64,000 nt of DNA, taken from assembly GCA_002483285.1 (NCBI GenBank), contig DLHP01000008.1, forward strand, positions 42,759 through 106,758, read 5' to 3'. The translations under genes and the position numbers were made by a program. Source of the stretch: Flavobacterium sp. UBA7665 (GTDB lineage Bacteria; Bacteroidota; Bacteroidia; Flavobacteriales; Flavobacteriaceae). The stretch's first letter is position 1; each line of letters begins with the position of its first letter. Of this stretch, positions 1 through 9,137 are shown piece by piece. The notes beneath the pieces are model-generated. The model made no database searches. It was given only the letters and a program-made list of their open reading frames with translations, and was not told the origin of the DNA.

Positions 1-480
1 AACTGTAACGACCAAATCACCGCCCAAGGTGTTGATGCAATCGTAGCCGGTGCTTGTGCCAACTCTTTTGTAATCACAAGAACCTGGACTTTTACAGATG
101 CTTGTAACAACACTTCAACAGTGTCTCAAGTAATCACCGTAAATGATACTGAAGCGCCTGTAGCTCCTGCTGCTCCTGCTGACGTAACTGTAGCTTGTGC
201 CGATGCGGTACCTACAATGGTTTCACTTACTGCAACCGACAACTGTAACGACCAAATCACCGCCCAAGGTGTTGACGCGATCGTGGCCGGTGCTTGTGCC
301 AACTCTTTTGTAATCACTAGAACATGGACATTCACCGATGCTTGTAACAATACCTCATCGGTTTCTCAAGTAATCACAGTAAGTGATACTGAAGCTCCGG
401 TTATCGCTGCATTGCCAGCTACATCGACTATAGGTTGTGGACAAACTCCTGACTTTGCCGTAGCAACCGCTACCGACAAC
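1..480 (+). repeat. 240-bp coding tandem repeat
   Basis: Bases 1-60 and 241-300 differ at only three positions, and the similarity continues with more synonymous changes to about base 400. The unit is 240 bp, or 80 codons, and corresponds to one Ig/HYR-like module of the adhesin. The next modules downstream match only at protein level. Confidence 0.85.
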
Positions 481-1914
481 TGTAACGGAGCATTCACGTT
501 GACTTCTGCCGATACAACTGTAAACGGTGCTTGCGCCGGATCTTACGCTGTAACCAGAACATGGACCGCTACCGATCTTTGTGGAAACGTTTCAACCGCC
601 TCACAAACCATCAATGTAGAAGACACAACAGCTCCTGTTATCTCTGGCTTGCCTGGAGATTCAACCATCGAATGTCCTGCAACACCTCAGTTTGACCAAG
701 CTGTTGCAACAGACGCTTGTGGTTCTGCAGTGACCTTGACTTTCGTCGATGTCAACACACCAGGAAACAACAGCTCTTACACCGTAGTAAGAACATGGAC
801 TGCGACTGACGCTTGTGGAAATGCTTCGACAGCAACACAAATGATCACGGTACGTGATACTCAGGCTCCGGTTGCTCCGGTATTGGCTGACGTAGTTGGA
901 CAATGTTCGGCTACCGTTCCGGTTCCGACGGCTCAAGACCTTTGTGCTGGTACTGTTACCGGTACAACAGCTGATCCGCTTACTTACAGCACACAAGGTA
1001 CGTTCATCGTACAATGGACATTCAGCGATGGAAACGGAAACAGCTTCACAGCCAACCAAACCGTAATCATTGACGACACCACAAACCCTGATATCCCTGT
1101 ATTGGCAGATGTTACCGGACAATGTGCTGTAACAGTTCCTGCTCCTAGCACCACTGACAGCTGTGTTGGCGGAGGTATCGTAGGTACGACAACCGATCCT
1201 ACTTTCTACAATGTTCCTGGAACTTATGTAGTAAACTGGACATTTGATGACGGAAACGGAAACGTAATCGTGGTACCACAAAATGCTGTCGTAACGCCAA
1301 ACAGTGGACCTACTCCATTGAGCAGCACAGATGCAGATTGTAACAATGACTTGGATAAAACATGGGATCTTAACGCTTACCTGCCTTCTGGAACGGTTGG
1401 AGGAACCTGGACAACTATTGATGCCGAGGTTATCACTAACAATGCCTTGAACGGTTCAATATTCAAACCGCTTAACATTAGCGTTGGTGGCCACCTGTTT
1501 ACCTACACCATCCCAAATGCGGGAGGTTGCGACCAAGTATTTGAATTGACGATGATTGTTGACGACAACTGTCCGCTTGATCCGGCTTGTTCTGACCTTT
1601 TGGTTCACAACGCCATCTCAACCAACAATGACGGAATCAACGAGAACTTTGTGATTGAACAGATTGACCAATTCATTTGCTACCCAACCAACTCGGTAGA
1701 AATCTACAACCGTTGGGGCGTATTGGTATTCGAAACGCAACAATATGACAATGCGACACGTGTGTTCAGCGGAAGATCAGAAGGAAGAGCCACTATCGGC
1801 GCAGGCCAAGAGCTACCAACCGGAACCTATTTCTACATCATCAAGTATTTTGATGCAAGAACTAATAGAAATGTGAACGCAGAATTGCAAGGATACCTAT
1901 ATTTGACCAGATAA
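1..1914 (+). CDS. T9SS type B adhesin, 3' part (5' end outside window)
   Basis: The reading frame is open from the first base, so only the last 637 residues of a larger surface protein are present. They hold about five Ig/HYR-like repeats of 70-80 residues, each starting near DTxAP and rich in paired cysteines (TDNCN, GACA, DACNN). The final ~95 residues form a gliding-motility-type C-terminal domain (NNDGINENF, YNRWGVLVFE, PTGTYFYIIKYF, GYLYLTR), which is the type B sorting signal for the type IX secretion system. The first two repeats are nearly identical at DNA level. In Flavobacterium johnsoniae, proteins of this kind (SprB class) need a co-encoded SprF for export, and an SprF/PorP homologue follows 60 bp downstream. 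I infer a cell-surface adhesin. Ligand and full length cannot be seen. Confidence 0.9.
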   Translation, partial: NCNDQITAQGVDAIVAGACANSFVITRTWTFTDACNNTSTVSQVITVNDTEAPVAPAAPADVTVACADAVPTMVSLTATDNCNDQITAQGVDAIVAGACANSFVITRTWTFTDACNNTSSVSQVITVSDTEAPVIAALPATSTIGCGQTPDFAVATATDNCNGAFTLTSADTTVNGACAGSYAVTRTWTATDLCGNVSTASQTINVEDTTAPVISGLPGDSTIECPATPQFDQAVATDACGSAVTLTFVDVNTPGNNSSYTVVRTWTATDACGNASTATQMITVRDTQAPVAPVLADVVGQCSATVPVPTAQDLCAGTVTGTTADPLTYSTQGTFIVQWTFSDGNGNSFTANQTVIIDDTTNPDIPVLADVTGQCAVTVPAPSTTDSCVGGGIVGTTTDPTFYNVPGTYVVNWTFDDGNGNVIVVPQNAVVTPNSGPTPLSSTDADCNNDLDKTWDLNAYLPSGTVGGTWTTIDAEVITNNALNGSIFKPLNISVGGHLFTYTIPNAGGCDQVFELTMIVDDNCPLDPACSDLLVHNAISTNNDGINENFVIEQIDQFICYPTNSVEIYNRWGVLVFETQQYDNATRVFSGRSEGRATIGAGQELPTGTYFYIIKYFDARTNRNVNAELQGYLYLTR

Positions 1915-1932
1915 TAACCACTCAAATCTAAC

Positions 1933-1958
1933 TCCTGAGGGCGTCAAAACCCTCAGGA
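1933..1958 (+). promoter_or_regulatory. Intercistronic hairpin between adhesin and sprF-like gene
   Basis: A perfect 9-bp stem (TCCTGAGGG with CCCTCAGGA) encloses an 8-nt loop. It lies 19 nt after the adhesin stop and 15 nt before the next ATG. No T-run follows, so it is more likely an RNA processing, stabilising or attenuating element than an intrinsic terminator. That role is inferred. Confidence 0.5.
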
Positions 1959-1973
1959 TAAAAACAAAGACTA

Positions 1974-2885
1974 ATGAAAACAAGAATACTAATTTTCGCT
2001 TTGATGTTGACGGCGGCGACTAGTTTTGCCCAGCAAGACTCGCAATACACGCAGTACATGTACAACACGATCAACGTCAATCCCGGTTATGCCGGATCGA
2101 GAGGAGCTATGAGTTTGTTCTTATTGCATCGTTCGCAGTGGGTTCAGATGGACGGCGCGCCTACCACTAACGCGGTATCGCTGAACACCCCTATCAACGA
2201 CAGCAAATTGGGAGTGGGCCTATCCTTTGTAAACGACCGTATCGGTCCAACGCAGGAAAATGCCATCTCTGTTGATGTATCTTACTGGGTACCTACTTCA
2301 GAAAACTGGAGAATGTCGTTCGGTATCAAGGGAACCGGAAACTTCTTCAATCTGGACAGGAATAAATTGAATCCTGAAACGCCTGTAGATCCATCGCTAC
2401 AAGGTTTCAATAAATTTTCTCCTAATATCGGAGCGGGGGTTTATTGGCATTCTGATAAAACCTACATCGGAGTATCGGTACCCAACTTTATCGAAACCAA
2501 AAACAAATACGATGACAATGTAAAAGCTATATTTGTTGACAGGATCAACTACTATTTCATCGCAGGACATGTATTTGAACTTGGCGCGAACTTGAAATTG
2601 AAACCGGCAGTTTTGGCCAAAATGGTTCCTGGGGCACCGCTTCAGTTAGACCTTTCTGCCAACGCCTTATTCTTTGAAAGGTTCACGATTGGTGCGGCTT
2701 ACCGTATGGATGCAGCGATCAGTGGACTGGCAGGATTTCAAATCACCGACGGTTTATTTATCGGTTATGGATATGATCATGAAACCACTAATTTGAGAAA
2801 CTACAACAAAGGTTCGCACGAGTTTTTCTTACGGTATGAACTATTCAACAACTATAACAAAATCATATCCCCTCGATTCTTCTAA
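1974..2885 (+). CDS. PorP/SprF family type IX secretion membrane protein
   Basis: 303 residues, the usual family size. A signal peptide (about residues 1-20, ending SFAQ) is followed by the family opening QDSQYTQYMYNTINVNPGYAGSR-like segment and alternating beta strands expected of an outer-membrane barrel. It ends in an aromatic terminus (RFF). PorP/SprF proteins sit in the outer membrane, work with PorK/PorN-type T9SS machinery, and are often dedicated to one neighbouring type B cargo. Its place 60 bp after an adhesin with a type B signal and 12 bp before an OmpA-like gene suggests a three-gene secretion and anchoring operon. The start ATG has the signal peptide directly after it, so the start is secure. 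Confidence 0.93.
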   Translation: MKTRILIFALMLTAATSFAQQDSQYTQYMYNTINVNPGYAGSRGAMSLFLLHRSQWVQMDGAPTTNAVSLNTPINDSKLGVGLSFVNDRIGPTQENAISVDVSYWVPTSENWRMSFGIKGTGNFFNLDRNKLNPETPVDPSLQGFNKFSPNIGAGVYWHSDKTYIGVSVPNFIETKNKYDDNVKAIFVDRINYYFIAGHVFELGANLKLKPAVLAKMVPGAPLQLDLSANALFFERFTIGAAYRMDAAISGLAGFQITDGLFIGYGYDHETTNLRNYNKGSHEFFLRYELFNNYNKIISPRFF

Positions 2886-2897
2886 AACTGCAACATC

Positions 2898-4847
2898 ATG
2901 AAAAATAAAGCAATACTATTTATAACGTTCTTGAGTCTGATTGCCACAGTGGGCTTCGCTCAGGAGAAACAGCCAGCCGGGGGTAAAAAAGCCGATAAGC
3001 AGTACGACAAGTATGCCTATATCGACGCTACCAAAACCTACGAGCGCGTTGCAGCCAAAGGATACAAATCGGCCGAGATGTTCATGAAATTGGGTAACGC
3101 CTATTATTTCAATGCCGAACTCGACAAAGCCAACAAATGGTACGACGAATTGTTTGCCATGGGTACAGACGTCGATCCCGAGTACTACTACCGTTATGCA
3201 CAAACCCTGAAATCGGTTAAGAATTATACTAAAGCCGACCAAATGATGGCCAAGTTTGCCGAAAAATCGGGAGATGATGTGCGCGCAAAGCTCTACAAGT
3301 CTAAACAGGACTATATGGACGAGATCAAAGCCAACTCGGGCAGATACAAGATTGAAGATGCCGGAATCAATACCAAATATTCTGATTACGGTAGTGCATT
3401 CTTTGGAAACAAAGTCGTTTTTGCTTCGTCGCGTGATACCGGAAACTTCTCGCAAAAGAAACACAAATGGAACAACCAATACTTCCTGAATCTCTATTCG
3501 GCCGAAAACACACCCGAAGGCGCACTTGCTGCCCCGGTTAAATTCGCCAAAAACGTCAACTCGAGATTCCACGAAGACACGCCAGTGTTTACCAAAGATG
3601 GCAAAACCATGTATTTCACCCGCAACAACTTCAACAACGGTAAGAAAGGCAAAGACGCCAACCGCACTACCCTATTGAAGATTTACAAAGCCACTTTATT
3701 GGAAGGCGACAAATGGTCGGATGCTACAGAATTGCCATTCAACAGCAACAACCACAGCGTAGCGCACCCCACTTTGAGTGCCGACGAAAAAACCTTGTAT
3801 TTTGCTTCTGATATGGAAGGTACACGCGGACAATCGGATTTGTGGAAGGTAAGCATTAACGGAGATACTTTCGGTACGCCCGAAAATCTTGGACCAACCA
3901 TCAACACAGAAGGAAAAGAAACGTTCCCAACGATGACCGATGAGAATGAATTGTATTTTGCCACAGACGGACATCCTGGCCTTGGTGGCTTGGATATCTT
4001 TATGGCCAAACTCAAAGAAGACGGTACTTTTGCAGCGCCAATCAACGTTGGCGAACCGGCAAACTCTCCTAAGGATGATTTCGCCTACCTGATCGACACC
4101 AAAACCAGAAAAGGTTTCCTATCGTCTAACCGCGATGGTGGATTGGGCTTTGATGACATCTACAAATTCCTCGAAACCCGTAAATTGGTTTGCGAGCAGA
4201 CTTTATCGGGTATCGTTACCGACCTTGAAACCGGAGAAGTATTGGCCAACACAAAGGTGACTTTGTTCGACGACAAGTTCAACAAACTCAAAGAAGTGAT
4301 GTCTGACGACAAAGGTTTCTACGATATGGGAACTGTAGAATGTGGAAAACCTTATTATGTAAGGGCCGAAAAAGAACTCTACGAAACCAAAGAGCAAAAA
4401 ATTACGATTTCTAAAACCACCGGAAAAACAGATCTTCCGATCCAGTTAGAGAAAAAAGTAAAACCGGTGACCGTAGGCGACGATTTGGCCAAGGCATTCG
4501 GAATCAAAATCATCTACTTTGACCTCGACAAATGGAACATCCGTCCTGACGCTGCTTTAGAGCTAGAGAAAATCCTCGACGTGATGAAGCAATATCCAAA
4601 CATGAAAATCGATGTACGTTCGCATACCGATTGCCGCGCCTCGCACAAATACAATGAGAAATTGTCTGACAGAAGGGCAAAATCTACTGTAGCCTGGCTC
4701 GTAGCCAATGGCGTCAATGCCGACCGTTTGACCGGAAAAGGTTACGGAGAAACCCGATTGGTTAACAAATGTGCCGACGGCGTTCAATGTACAGAAGAAG
4801 AACACCAAGCTAACAGACGTAGTGAATTTATCATCACTGCATTATAA
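2898..4847 (+). CDS. OmpA family protein with TPR, PD40 propeller and carboxypeptidase-regulatory-like domains
   Basis: 649 residues. Signal peptide (1-21, ending VGFAQ), TPR-like helices (about 35-140), WD40-like/PD40 beta-propeller repeats (about 150-420, e.g. TLYFASDMEG, ELYFATDGHPG), a carboxypeptidase-regulatory-like fold (about 430-520), and a C-terminal OmpA peptidoglycan-binding domain (about 535-649) with the signature IDVRSHTDCRA and LSDRRAKS. The Asp and Arg of the last motif are the usual diaminopimelate-binding residues. The protein probably sits in the periplasm, bound to peptidoglycan, and supports the adjacent SprF-like barrel and its adhesin. This architecture is typical of the third gene in such loci. 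A strong terminator follows 19 nt after the stop. Confidence 0.93.
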   Translation: MKNKAILFITFLSLIATVGFAQEKQPAGGKKADKQYDKYAYIDATKTYERVAAKGYKSAEMFMKLGNAYYFNAELDKANKWYDELFAMGTDVDPEYYYRYAQTLKSVKNYTKADQMMAKFAEKSGDDVRAKLYKSKQDYMDEIKANSGRYKIEDAGINTKYSDYGSAFFGNKVVFASSRDTGNFSQKKHKWNNQYFLNLYSAENTPEGALAAPVKFAKNVNSRFHEDTPVFTKDGKTMYFTRNNFNNGKKGKDANRTTLLKIYKATLLEGDKWSDATELPFNSNNHSVAHPTLSADEKTLYFASDMEGTRGQSDLWKVSINGDTFGTPENLGPTINTEGKETFPTMTDENELYFATDGHPGLGGLDIFMAKLKEDGTFAAPINVGEPANSPKDDFAYLIDTKTRKGFLSSNRDGGLGFDDIYKFLETRKLVCEQTLSGIVTDLETGEVLANTKVTLFDDKFNKLKEVMSDDKGFYDMGTVECGKPYYVRAEKELYETKEQKITISKTTGKTDLPIQLEKKVKPVTVGDDLAKAFGIKIIYFDLDKWNIRPDAALELEKILDVMKQYPNMKIDVRSHTDCRASHKYNEKLSDRRAKSTVAWLVANGVNADRLTGKGYGETRLVNKCADGVQCTEEEHQANRRSEFIITAL

Positions 4848-5169
4848 TTAGAATGAACCTCAATTGAAAAAGGATGCTTAACAGCATCCTTTTTTTTGCT
4901 TTAACAAGTCAGTTGAATGCCTGGGATTACGTTAGAGTACCAGAACAGACCTTTCTATATTTAGGGAACGTGACAATTAACATAGTAAGTAGAATTTCTG
5001 CACTTCAGATTTATTCGTTTTCGTTAAGGGATACACCCACCCCTTCCCTGAAGGTAAAATACAATTTATTTCAAAACCCATACTCTGGAAAAACTACCTA
5101 GAGTGTTAACGAACGTTTGTGACCTGGTTCCCCTAAAAAAAACGCCCTCTCTTGTAAAATATCCTGTTA
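4848..5169. other. 322-bp intergenic region
   Basis: Lies between two convergent genes. The first 50 bases hold a rho-independent terminator. In the remainder I see no convincing gene. A 75-codon open frame begins inside the terminator stem and resembles nothing known. A TATATTTA sequence near 4957 resembles a minus-7 element but has no recognisable gene behind it. Confidence 0.6.
4867..4897 (+). terminator. Rho-independent terminator of the adhesin operon
   Basis: An 11-bp perfect stem (4867-4877 with 4884-4894, core AGGATGC/GCATCCT) with a 6-nt loop ends in a run of T residues. It sits 19 nt downstream of the OmpA-family stop codon. The A-run on the 5' side could let it act on the opposite strand as well, but the minus-strand gene ending at 5170 is almost 300 bp away. 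Confidence 0.9.
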
Positions 5170-6444
5170 TCAAAACAACCGTTTCCTAAAATACCACACC
5201 AGCACCAACAAATAAACAAAATACGTAAACGCATGCGCCATCACCACGCCTTCAATCCCATACGATTCAGTGAGTAAACGGCTGAGCACATACAACAATG
5301 TCAATGACAGCAACTCGGTAACGATAAAGGCCACCGTAAGTTTCTTCGCGAAAAACTGGTAGCCCAAAATCAGTGAAGCCGCCTTGAACACATCGCCAAC
5401 CAATTGCCACGCAAATAAAGCGGTGACCGGTAAGAACTCGGGCGTAAACAGCGTGTGCACGATAAAAGACCGTAACAAATATAGTACTCCCAAACCTATC
5501 GCAAACAAAGGCATTATGCCGGTATAATAACTCCTGAACACATTTTTGGTTGCCTTGTCGCTCGTCGCGAAAGCGAGTTTCGGAAAAAAATACACACTCA
5601 ATATAGAAGAGATAAACATTAGGTAATAGGTAGACAATCTATTCATGGCTTCCCAATAACCCGCTTGTTCAATACCCAGGTTTGCAATGACGTTATTCCT
5701 GATGGCCAGTAAAACCAACGGTCCGCATAAGGCAGCCACCAAAGTCATCAGCGAATAGGCCGAGAGGTTTTTGATCACCTGCGCATCGAAAGCCGCAAAT
5801 GACAGCATCGAAACAAAACGAATCTCCTTATTGATGAAGTAAAAACTGATAAAAAACAACAGTGCCGGCGGCAACACCAGCGACAACAAGGCGCCAAAAG
5901 TGCCCAACTTCCAAATCATCAAGCCCGACAACAGTAACCCGATAAGGTTGCCCCATATATTAATCCGGATCACCTCACGAAACTTCCCCAAACCATTGAT
6001 TACCGCAAGCAGCATTACACTCACTACATACCACGGCAGCGCAAGTGCCAGTATCCGAAAGACGGCGGCATAATCCTTCCCAGATCCAAAAACGGCCGCA
6101 CTTAAAGGCTGCGCCAAAAACAACAATAGCAGCGCCAGTACCAAAACTACCGCAATCAGGCTCAAAAAAACCGTGGCAATAAAGCGGCGCAAACCTTCGG
6201 CGTTGTCCTTGAGTTCAACAACGTACTTCACCACGCCATTCTGGAAACCCAAAGAACCCACCGTCTCGGTAGCGGTAAGAAAATTACGCAGGTTACCCAC
6301 GAGCGCCATCCCAGACGGGCCTATGAATATCGCGAGCAATTTAGAAGTGATAAGCCCGCTCCCAATTCTGAGCAAAACACTAACGCCATTGAGCGAAGTG
6401 ACTTTAAACAGCGGGGTTCGGGCGATGGTTTTGACGCGTTTCAA
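5170..6444 (-). CDS. WzxE-like O-antigen/lipid-linked oligosaccharide flippase
   Basis: 424 residues, almost entirely hydrophobic, about 12 membrane segments. The N-terminus (RIGSGLITSKLLAIFIGPSG, then NLRNF and GFQNGVVKYV) matches the MOP-superfamily flippases of the WzxE type, which move undecaprenyl-linked glycans across the inner membrane. The best start is a TTG at 6442-6444. An in-frame stop lies about 25 codons upstream and no ATG occurs before the conserved region. It stands alone, well away from the glycan locus at 41-56 kb, but could serve it. The exact substrate cannot be told from sequence. Confidence 0.85.
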   Translation of the reverse strand: MKRVKTIARTPLFKVTSLNGVSVLLRIGSGLITSKLLAIFIGPSGMALVGNLRNFLTATETVGSLGFQNGVVKYVVELKDNAEGLRRFIATVFLSLIAVVLVLALLLLFLAQPLSAAVFGSGKDYAAVFRILALALPWYVVSVMLLAVINGLGKFREVIRINIWGNLIGLLLSGLMIWKLGTFGALLSLVLPPALLFFISFYFINKEIRFVSMLSFAAFDAQVIKNLSAYSLMTLVAALCGPLVLLAIRNNVIANLGIEQAGYWEAMNRLSTYYLMFISSILSVYFFPKLAFATSDKATKNVFRSYYTGIMPLFAIGLGVLYLLRSFIVHTLFTPEFLPVTALFAWQLVGDVFKAASLILGYQFFAKKLTVAFIVTELLSLTLLYVLSRLLTESYGIEGVVMAHAFTYFVYLLVLVWYFRKRLF

Positions 6445-6562
6445 TCGAGTAGTATTAGGCGTCGAAATTTACTCAAATATTTCAACGCGTTTGTTTTTAA
6501 CCGGCTAATTTTTAAAATCCTTGTAAAAAATACCTATTTTTAAACTCCTAAAAAAAAGAGCC

Positions 6563-8371
6563 GTGAAAACAAAACTACGTCTATTGCTGTTTATTGTGGC
6601 TATGTACGTTTCGGGTGCAGCTTTTGCGCAGGATGTCTCGCTTTATACGCAGTTCAGTGGGCGTTACGATTTCGTTTTCATTGGCAATACGCTCAATTCG
6701 ATAGAGAACAACAGTATCGTGGGGCAACCCAGTCCGCCGTGCACCATCCTCAACAGTTCCTCGGCCACACTCAACCTGGGTTCGGGCAACAGCATCCAAA
6801 ACGCCTATTTGTATTGGGCCGGTTCTGGCAGTGGCGATTTCAACGTCAAACTCAACGGGCAGGACATTGCTGCCCAACGCACCTTTAGTATCCTGAATCC
6901 GCGGGGCTTGCCATGTTTTGCTGCTTTCACCGAAGTCACCGCCCAGGTAATGGCAACCGGCGACGGCCTTTACACCCTTTCCGAACTCGACCTCTCGGCA
7001 ATCATCGACCCTTATTGCCCGTCGGGCGGGAACTTTGGAGGATGGGCGATTGTCATCGTTTACGAGAATCCAAACCTGCCACTCAACCAAATCAATATTT
7101 ACGACGGCCTCGAAGGCGTACCCAATACCATCAACATAATCCTGGGCAACCTCAATGTGATCGACAATGTGGGTGCCAAGATTGGATTTGTGGCTTGGGA
7201 GGGCGATAAGAATATCTCGGTCAACGAAACGCTTTCTATCAACGGGAATGTCTTGCAGAATACACTCAATCCGTCCAATAACGCGTTCAACGGTACCAAC
7301 AGTTTTACAGGTTCGGATACGCTGTACAATATGGATCTGGATGTGTACGACATTCAGAACAACATCAATATCGGCGATACTTCGGCCAACATCCAATTGA
7401 CTTCGGGACAGGATTTTGTGATGATCAATTGCATCGTTACCAAACTCAACAGCCAATTGCCCGACGCTACGATTGCAATCGACCAGGTGAATGTGCCTTG
7501 CAATTCGCGGCTGGTCACCGTCGATTATACCGTATACAACGTGAATGCCTCCAATGTCCTGCAGGGCGGTGTCCCGATTGCCATTTACGCCAACGGAATT
7601 TTAGTCGCGCAAACCCAAACCCTCGCTCCTATTGCCATCAATGGTAGCGAATCGGATACGGTCTCGCTTACAATTCCCGACGATTTCCCCGATAGTTTCG
7701 AGTTGGTTTTTGTAGTAGACGATGACGGCTCTTCGCAAGGCGTGGTCATTGAAAGTAACGAAGCCAACAACAACACCCGGGTTACGGTAACGCTTGGCAC
7801 CTCGGCACCGTTGCCACCCTTGCAGCCTTTATGGAGTTGCAACAAAGGACTCGGTAAAGGACTGTTCGATTTTTCTGTCTATGAGAACCTGCTGCAAACC
7901 AGTCCGCCCAGCGTGATTTCATTTTACACTTCGATTGCGGATTTGCAAACCAACCAAAACGCCATCACCGACATCCAAAATTACAACGCGCCCGGTACAC
8001 CGATGACGATTTTTGTCAAGGTCGACAACGGCAGTTGCTTCGATGTCACTTCGTTTGAACTGCGCACCAGAAAATGCCCGCCAATTGTCTACAACTTTGT
8101 ATCGGCCAATGGCGATGCGTACAACAATACTTTTTTTATTGAAGGCTTGCGCGACGTGTTTACCCATTTCAGGTTGTCGATTTACAACCGTTGGGGCTAC
8201 AAGGTCTGGACAGGCGACAACAACTCGACCGATTGGGACGGCGAGGCCAACCAAGGTGTTCAAATTAGTCAGGCGCATGTGCCCGACGGCACTTACTTCT
8301 ACGTCCTCGAACTCAATGATACCGACTATCCCGAACCGTTAACTGGCTTTGTGTACCTTACCCGCAGCTGA
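6563..8371 (+). CDS. Secreted T9SS type B sorting domain protein
   Basis: 602 residues from a GTG start. Signal peptide (1-22, ending GAAFA). The N-terminal half (about 25-290) looks like a beta-rich domain seen in bacterial surface proteins with a YLYWAGSGS motif. I do not recognise a precise function. Residues about 300-410 resemble a CARDB-type adhesion module. The last ~95 residues are a gliding-motility-type C-terminal domain (YNRWGYKVWTG, PDGTYFYVLEL, GFVYLTRS), marking export by type IX secretion. Unlike the adhesin at the left edge it has no SprF-like neighbour and must use a barrel encoded elsewhere. Its stop codon directly abuts the stop of the convergent RDD gene. Confidence 0.88.
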   Translation: MKTKLRLLLFIVAMYVSGAAFAQDVSLYTQFSGRYDFVFIGNTLNSIENNSIVGQPSPPCTILNSSSATLNLGSGNSIQNAYLYWAGSGSGDFNVKLNGQDIAAQRTFSILNPRGLPCFAAFTEVTAQVMATGDGLYTLSELDLSAIIDPYCPSGGNFGGWAIVIVYENPNLPLNQINIYDGLEGVPNTINIILGNLNVIDNVGAKIGFVAWEGDKNISVNETLSINGNVLQNTLNPSNNAFNGTNSFTGSDTLYNMDLDVYDIQNNINIGDTSANIQLTSGQDFVMINCIVTKLNSQLPDATIAIDQVNVPCNSRLVTVDYTVYNVNASNVLQGGVPIAIYANGILVAQTQTLAPIAINGSESDTVSLTIPDDFPDSFELVFVVDDDGSSQGVVIESNEANNNTRVTVTLGTSAPLPPLQPLWSCNKGLGKGLFDFSVYENLLQTSPPSVISFYTSIADLQTNQNAITDIQNYNAPGTPMTIFVKVDNGSCFDVTSFELRTRKCPPIVYNFVSANGDAYNNTFFIEGLRDVFTHFRLSIYNRWGYKVWTGDNNSTDWDGEANQGVQISQAHVPDGTYFYVLELNDTDYPEPLTGFVYLTRS

Positions 8372-9118
8372 TTACATGTTCTGGGTGTAGTAGTTGTAAT
8401 CTTTAAGGATGGTACTGATAAAGTCTGCGTTGGTACCCGACAATTGCTTTTTGATTCCGGTCACGGCTTCAATCTTAATCCTTAGTTTCTCCATGGTTTC
8501 CAGATCGTTTTTCGCCCTTGCAAACTGAAAGGTATCCTTGATGATGCGCATGTCATTGTCTGAGAGTTTGATTACGAGCGGATACACCGGCACATATTCC
8601 TGCCCGATGTCTTCTAATATCGTACTGTTGATGGTAACCTTGTTACGCAGCGTAATTACCGCCGTTCCTGCTGTCATGTCGCCCAAACGCTGACTTTTCT
8701 TGCTTGAGATGATGGCGATCAGCGCGACCATACCATTGAGCATCGAGATATCGATGATCCTGAAAAACCAACGGATCAGGTAATCGCCAAAGCTGGCCTG
8801 GTAACCATCGATCTTGACCACTTTGATGCGCAGCAGCTTCTTGCCGAAACTTTGTCCTTCGAACAAACTCTCGAGCGTGATCGAGTACAGCATCACCGGG
8901 AGGAAAAATACTGAAATCACAGCCCTTTGCGACCAGTAATCCATCTGTCCGATTACCCTGTCGATACCAAGCCAGTAAAAAAAAACTCCGTAAACAACTA
9001 TGAAATACGCCACCTTAATGGCAAGGTCAATGAGAAAAGCGAGGATGCGATCGCCAACGGTAGCGGCCGTAAAATTAATATTTACATTTTGTGTGGTATT
9101 TATAGTTAGTTCTGACAT
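8372..9118 (-). CDS. RDD family membrane protein
   Basis: 248 residues. After ~20 soluble residues the RDD domain begins (ATVGDRILAFLIDLAIKVAY, with the R and D residues that name the family). It contains three or four membrane segments, with FGKKLLRIKVV between them. A charged cytoplasmic tail of ~90 residues follows. RDD proteins are of unclear function. Some are implicated in ion transport. The gene is divergent from a SpoIIM-like gene, with only 19 bp between the two start codons, as in related flavobacteria where these genes form one conserved block. The stop codon abuts that of the T9SS protein. Confidence 0.9.
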   Translation of the reverse strand: MSELTINTTQNVNINFTAATVGDRILAFLIDLAIKVAYFIVVYGVFFYWLGIDRVIGQMDYWSQRAVISVFFLPVMLYSITLESLFEGQSFGKKLLRIKVVKIDGYQASFGDYLIRWFFRIIDISMLNGMVALIAIISSKKSQRLGDMTAGTAVITLRNKVTINSTILEDIGQEYVPVYPLVIKLSDNDMRIIKDTFQFARAKNDLETMEKLRIKIEAVTGIKKQLSGTNADFISTILKDYNYYTQNM

Positions 9119-9137
9119 ATTTTATATTTTAGCCCCA

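Noticed and set aside
661..1281. 206-codon open frame opposite the adhesin repeats
   Set aside because: Antisense shadow of repeat-rich coding DNA; composition does not look like a natural protein.
4874..5101. 75-codon open frame downstream of the OmpA gene
   Set aside because: Begins inside a terminator stem and has no recognisable domain or signal peptide; probably chance.
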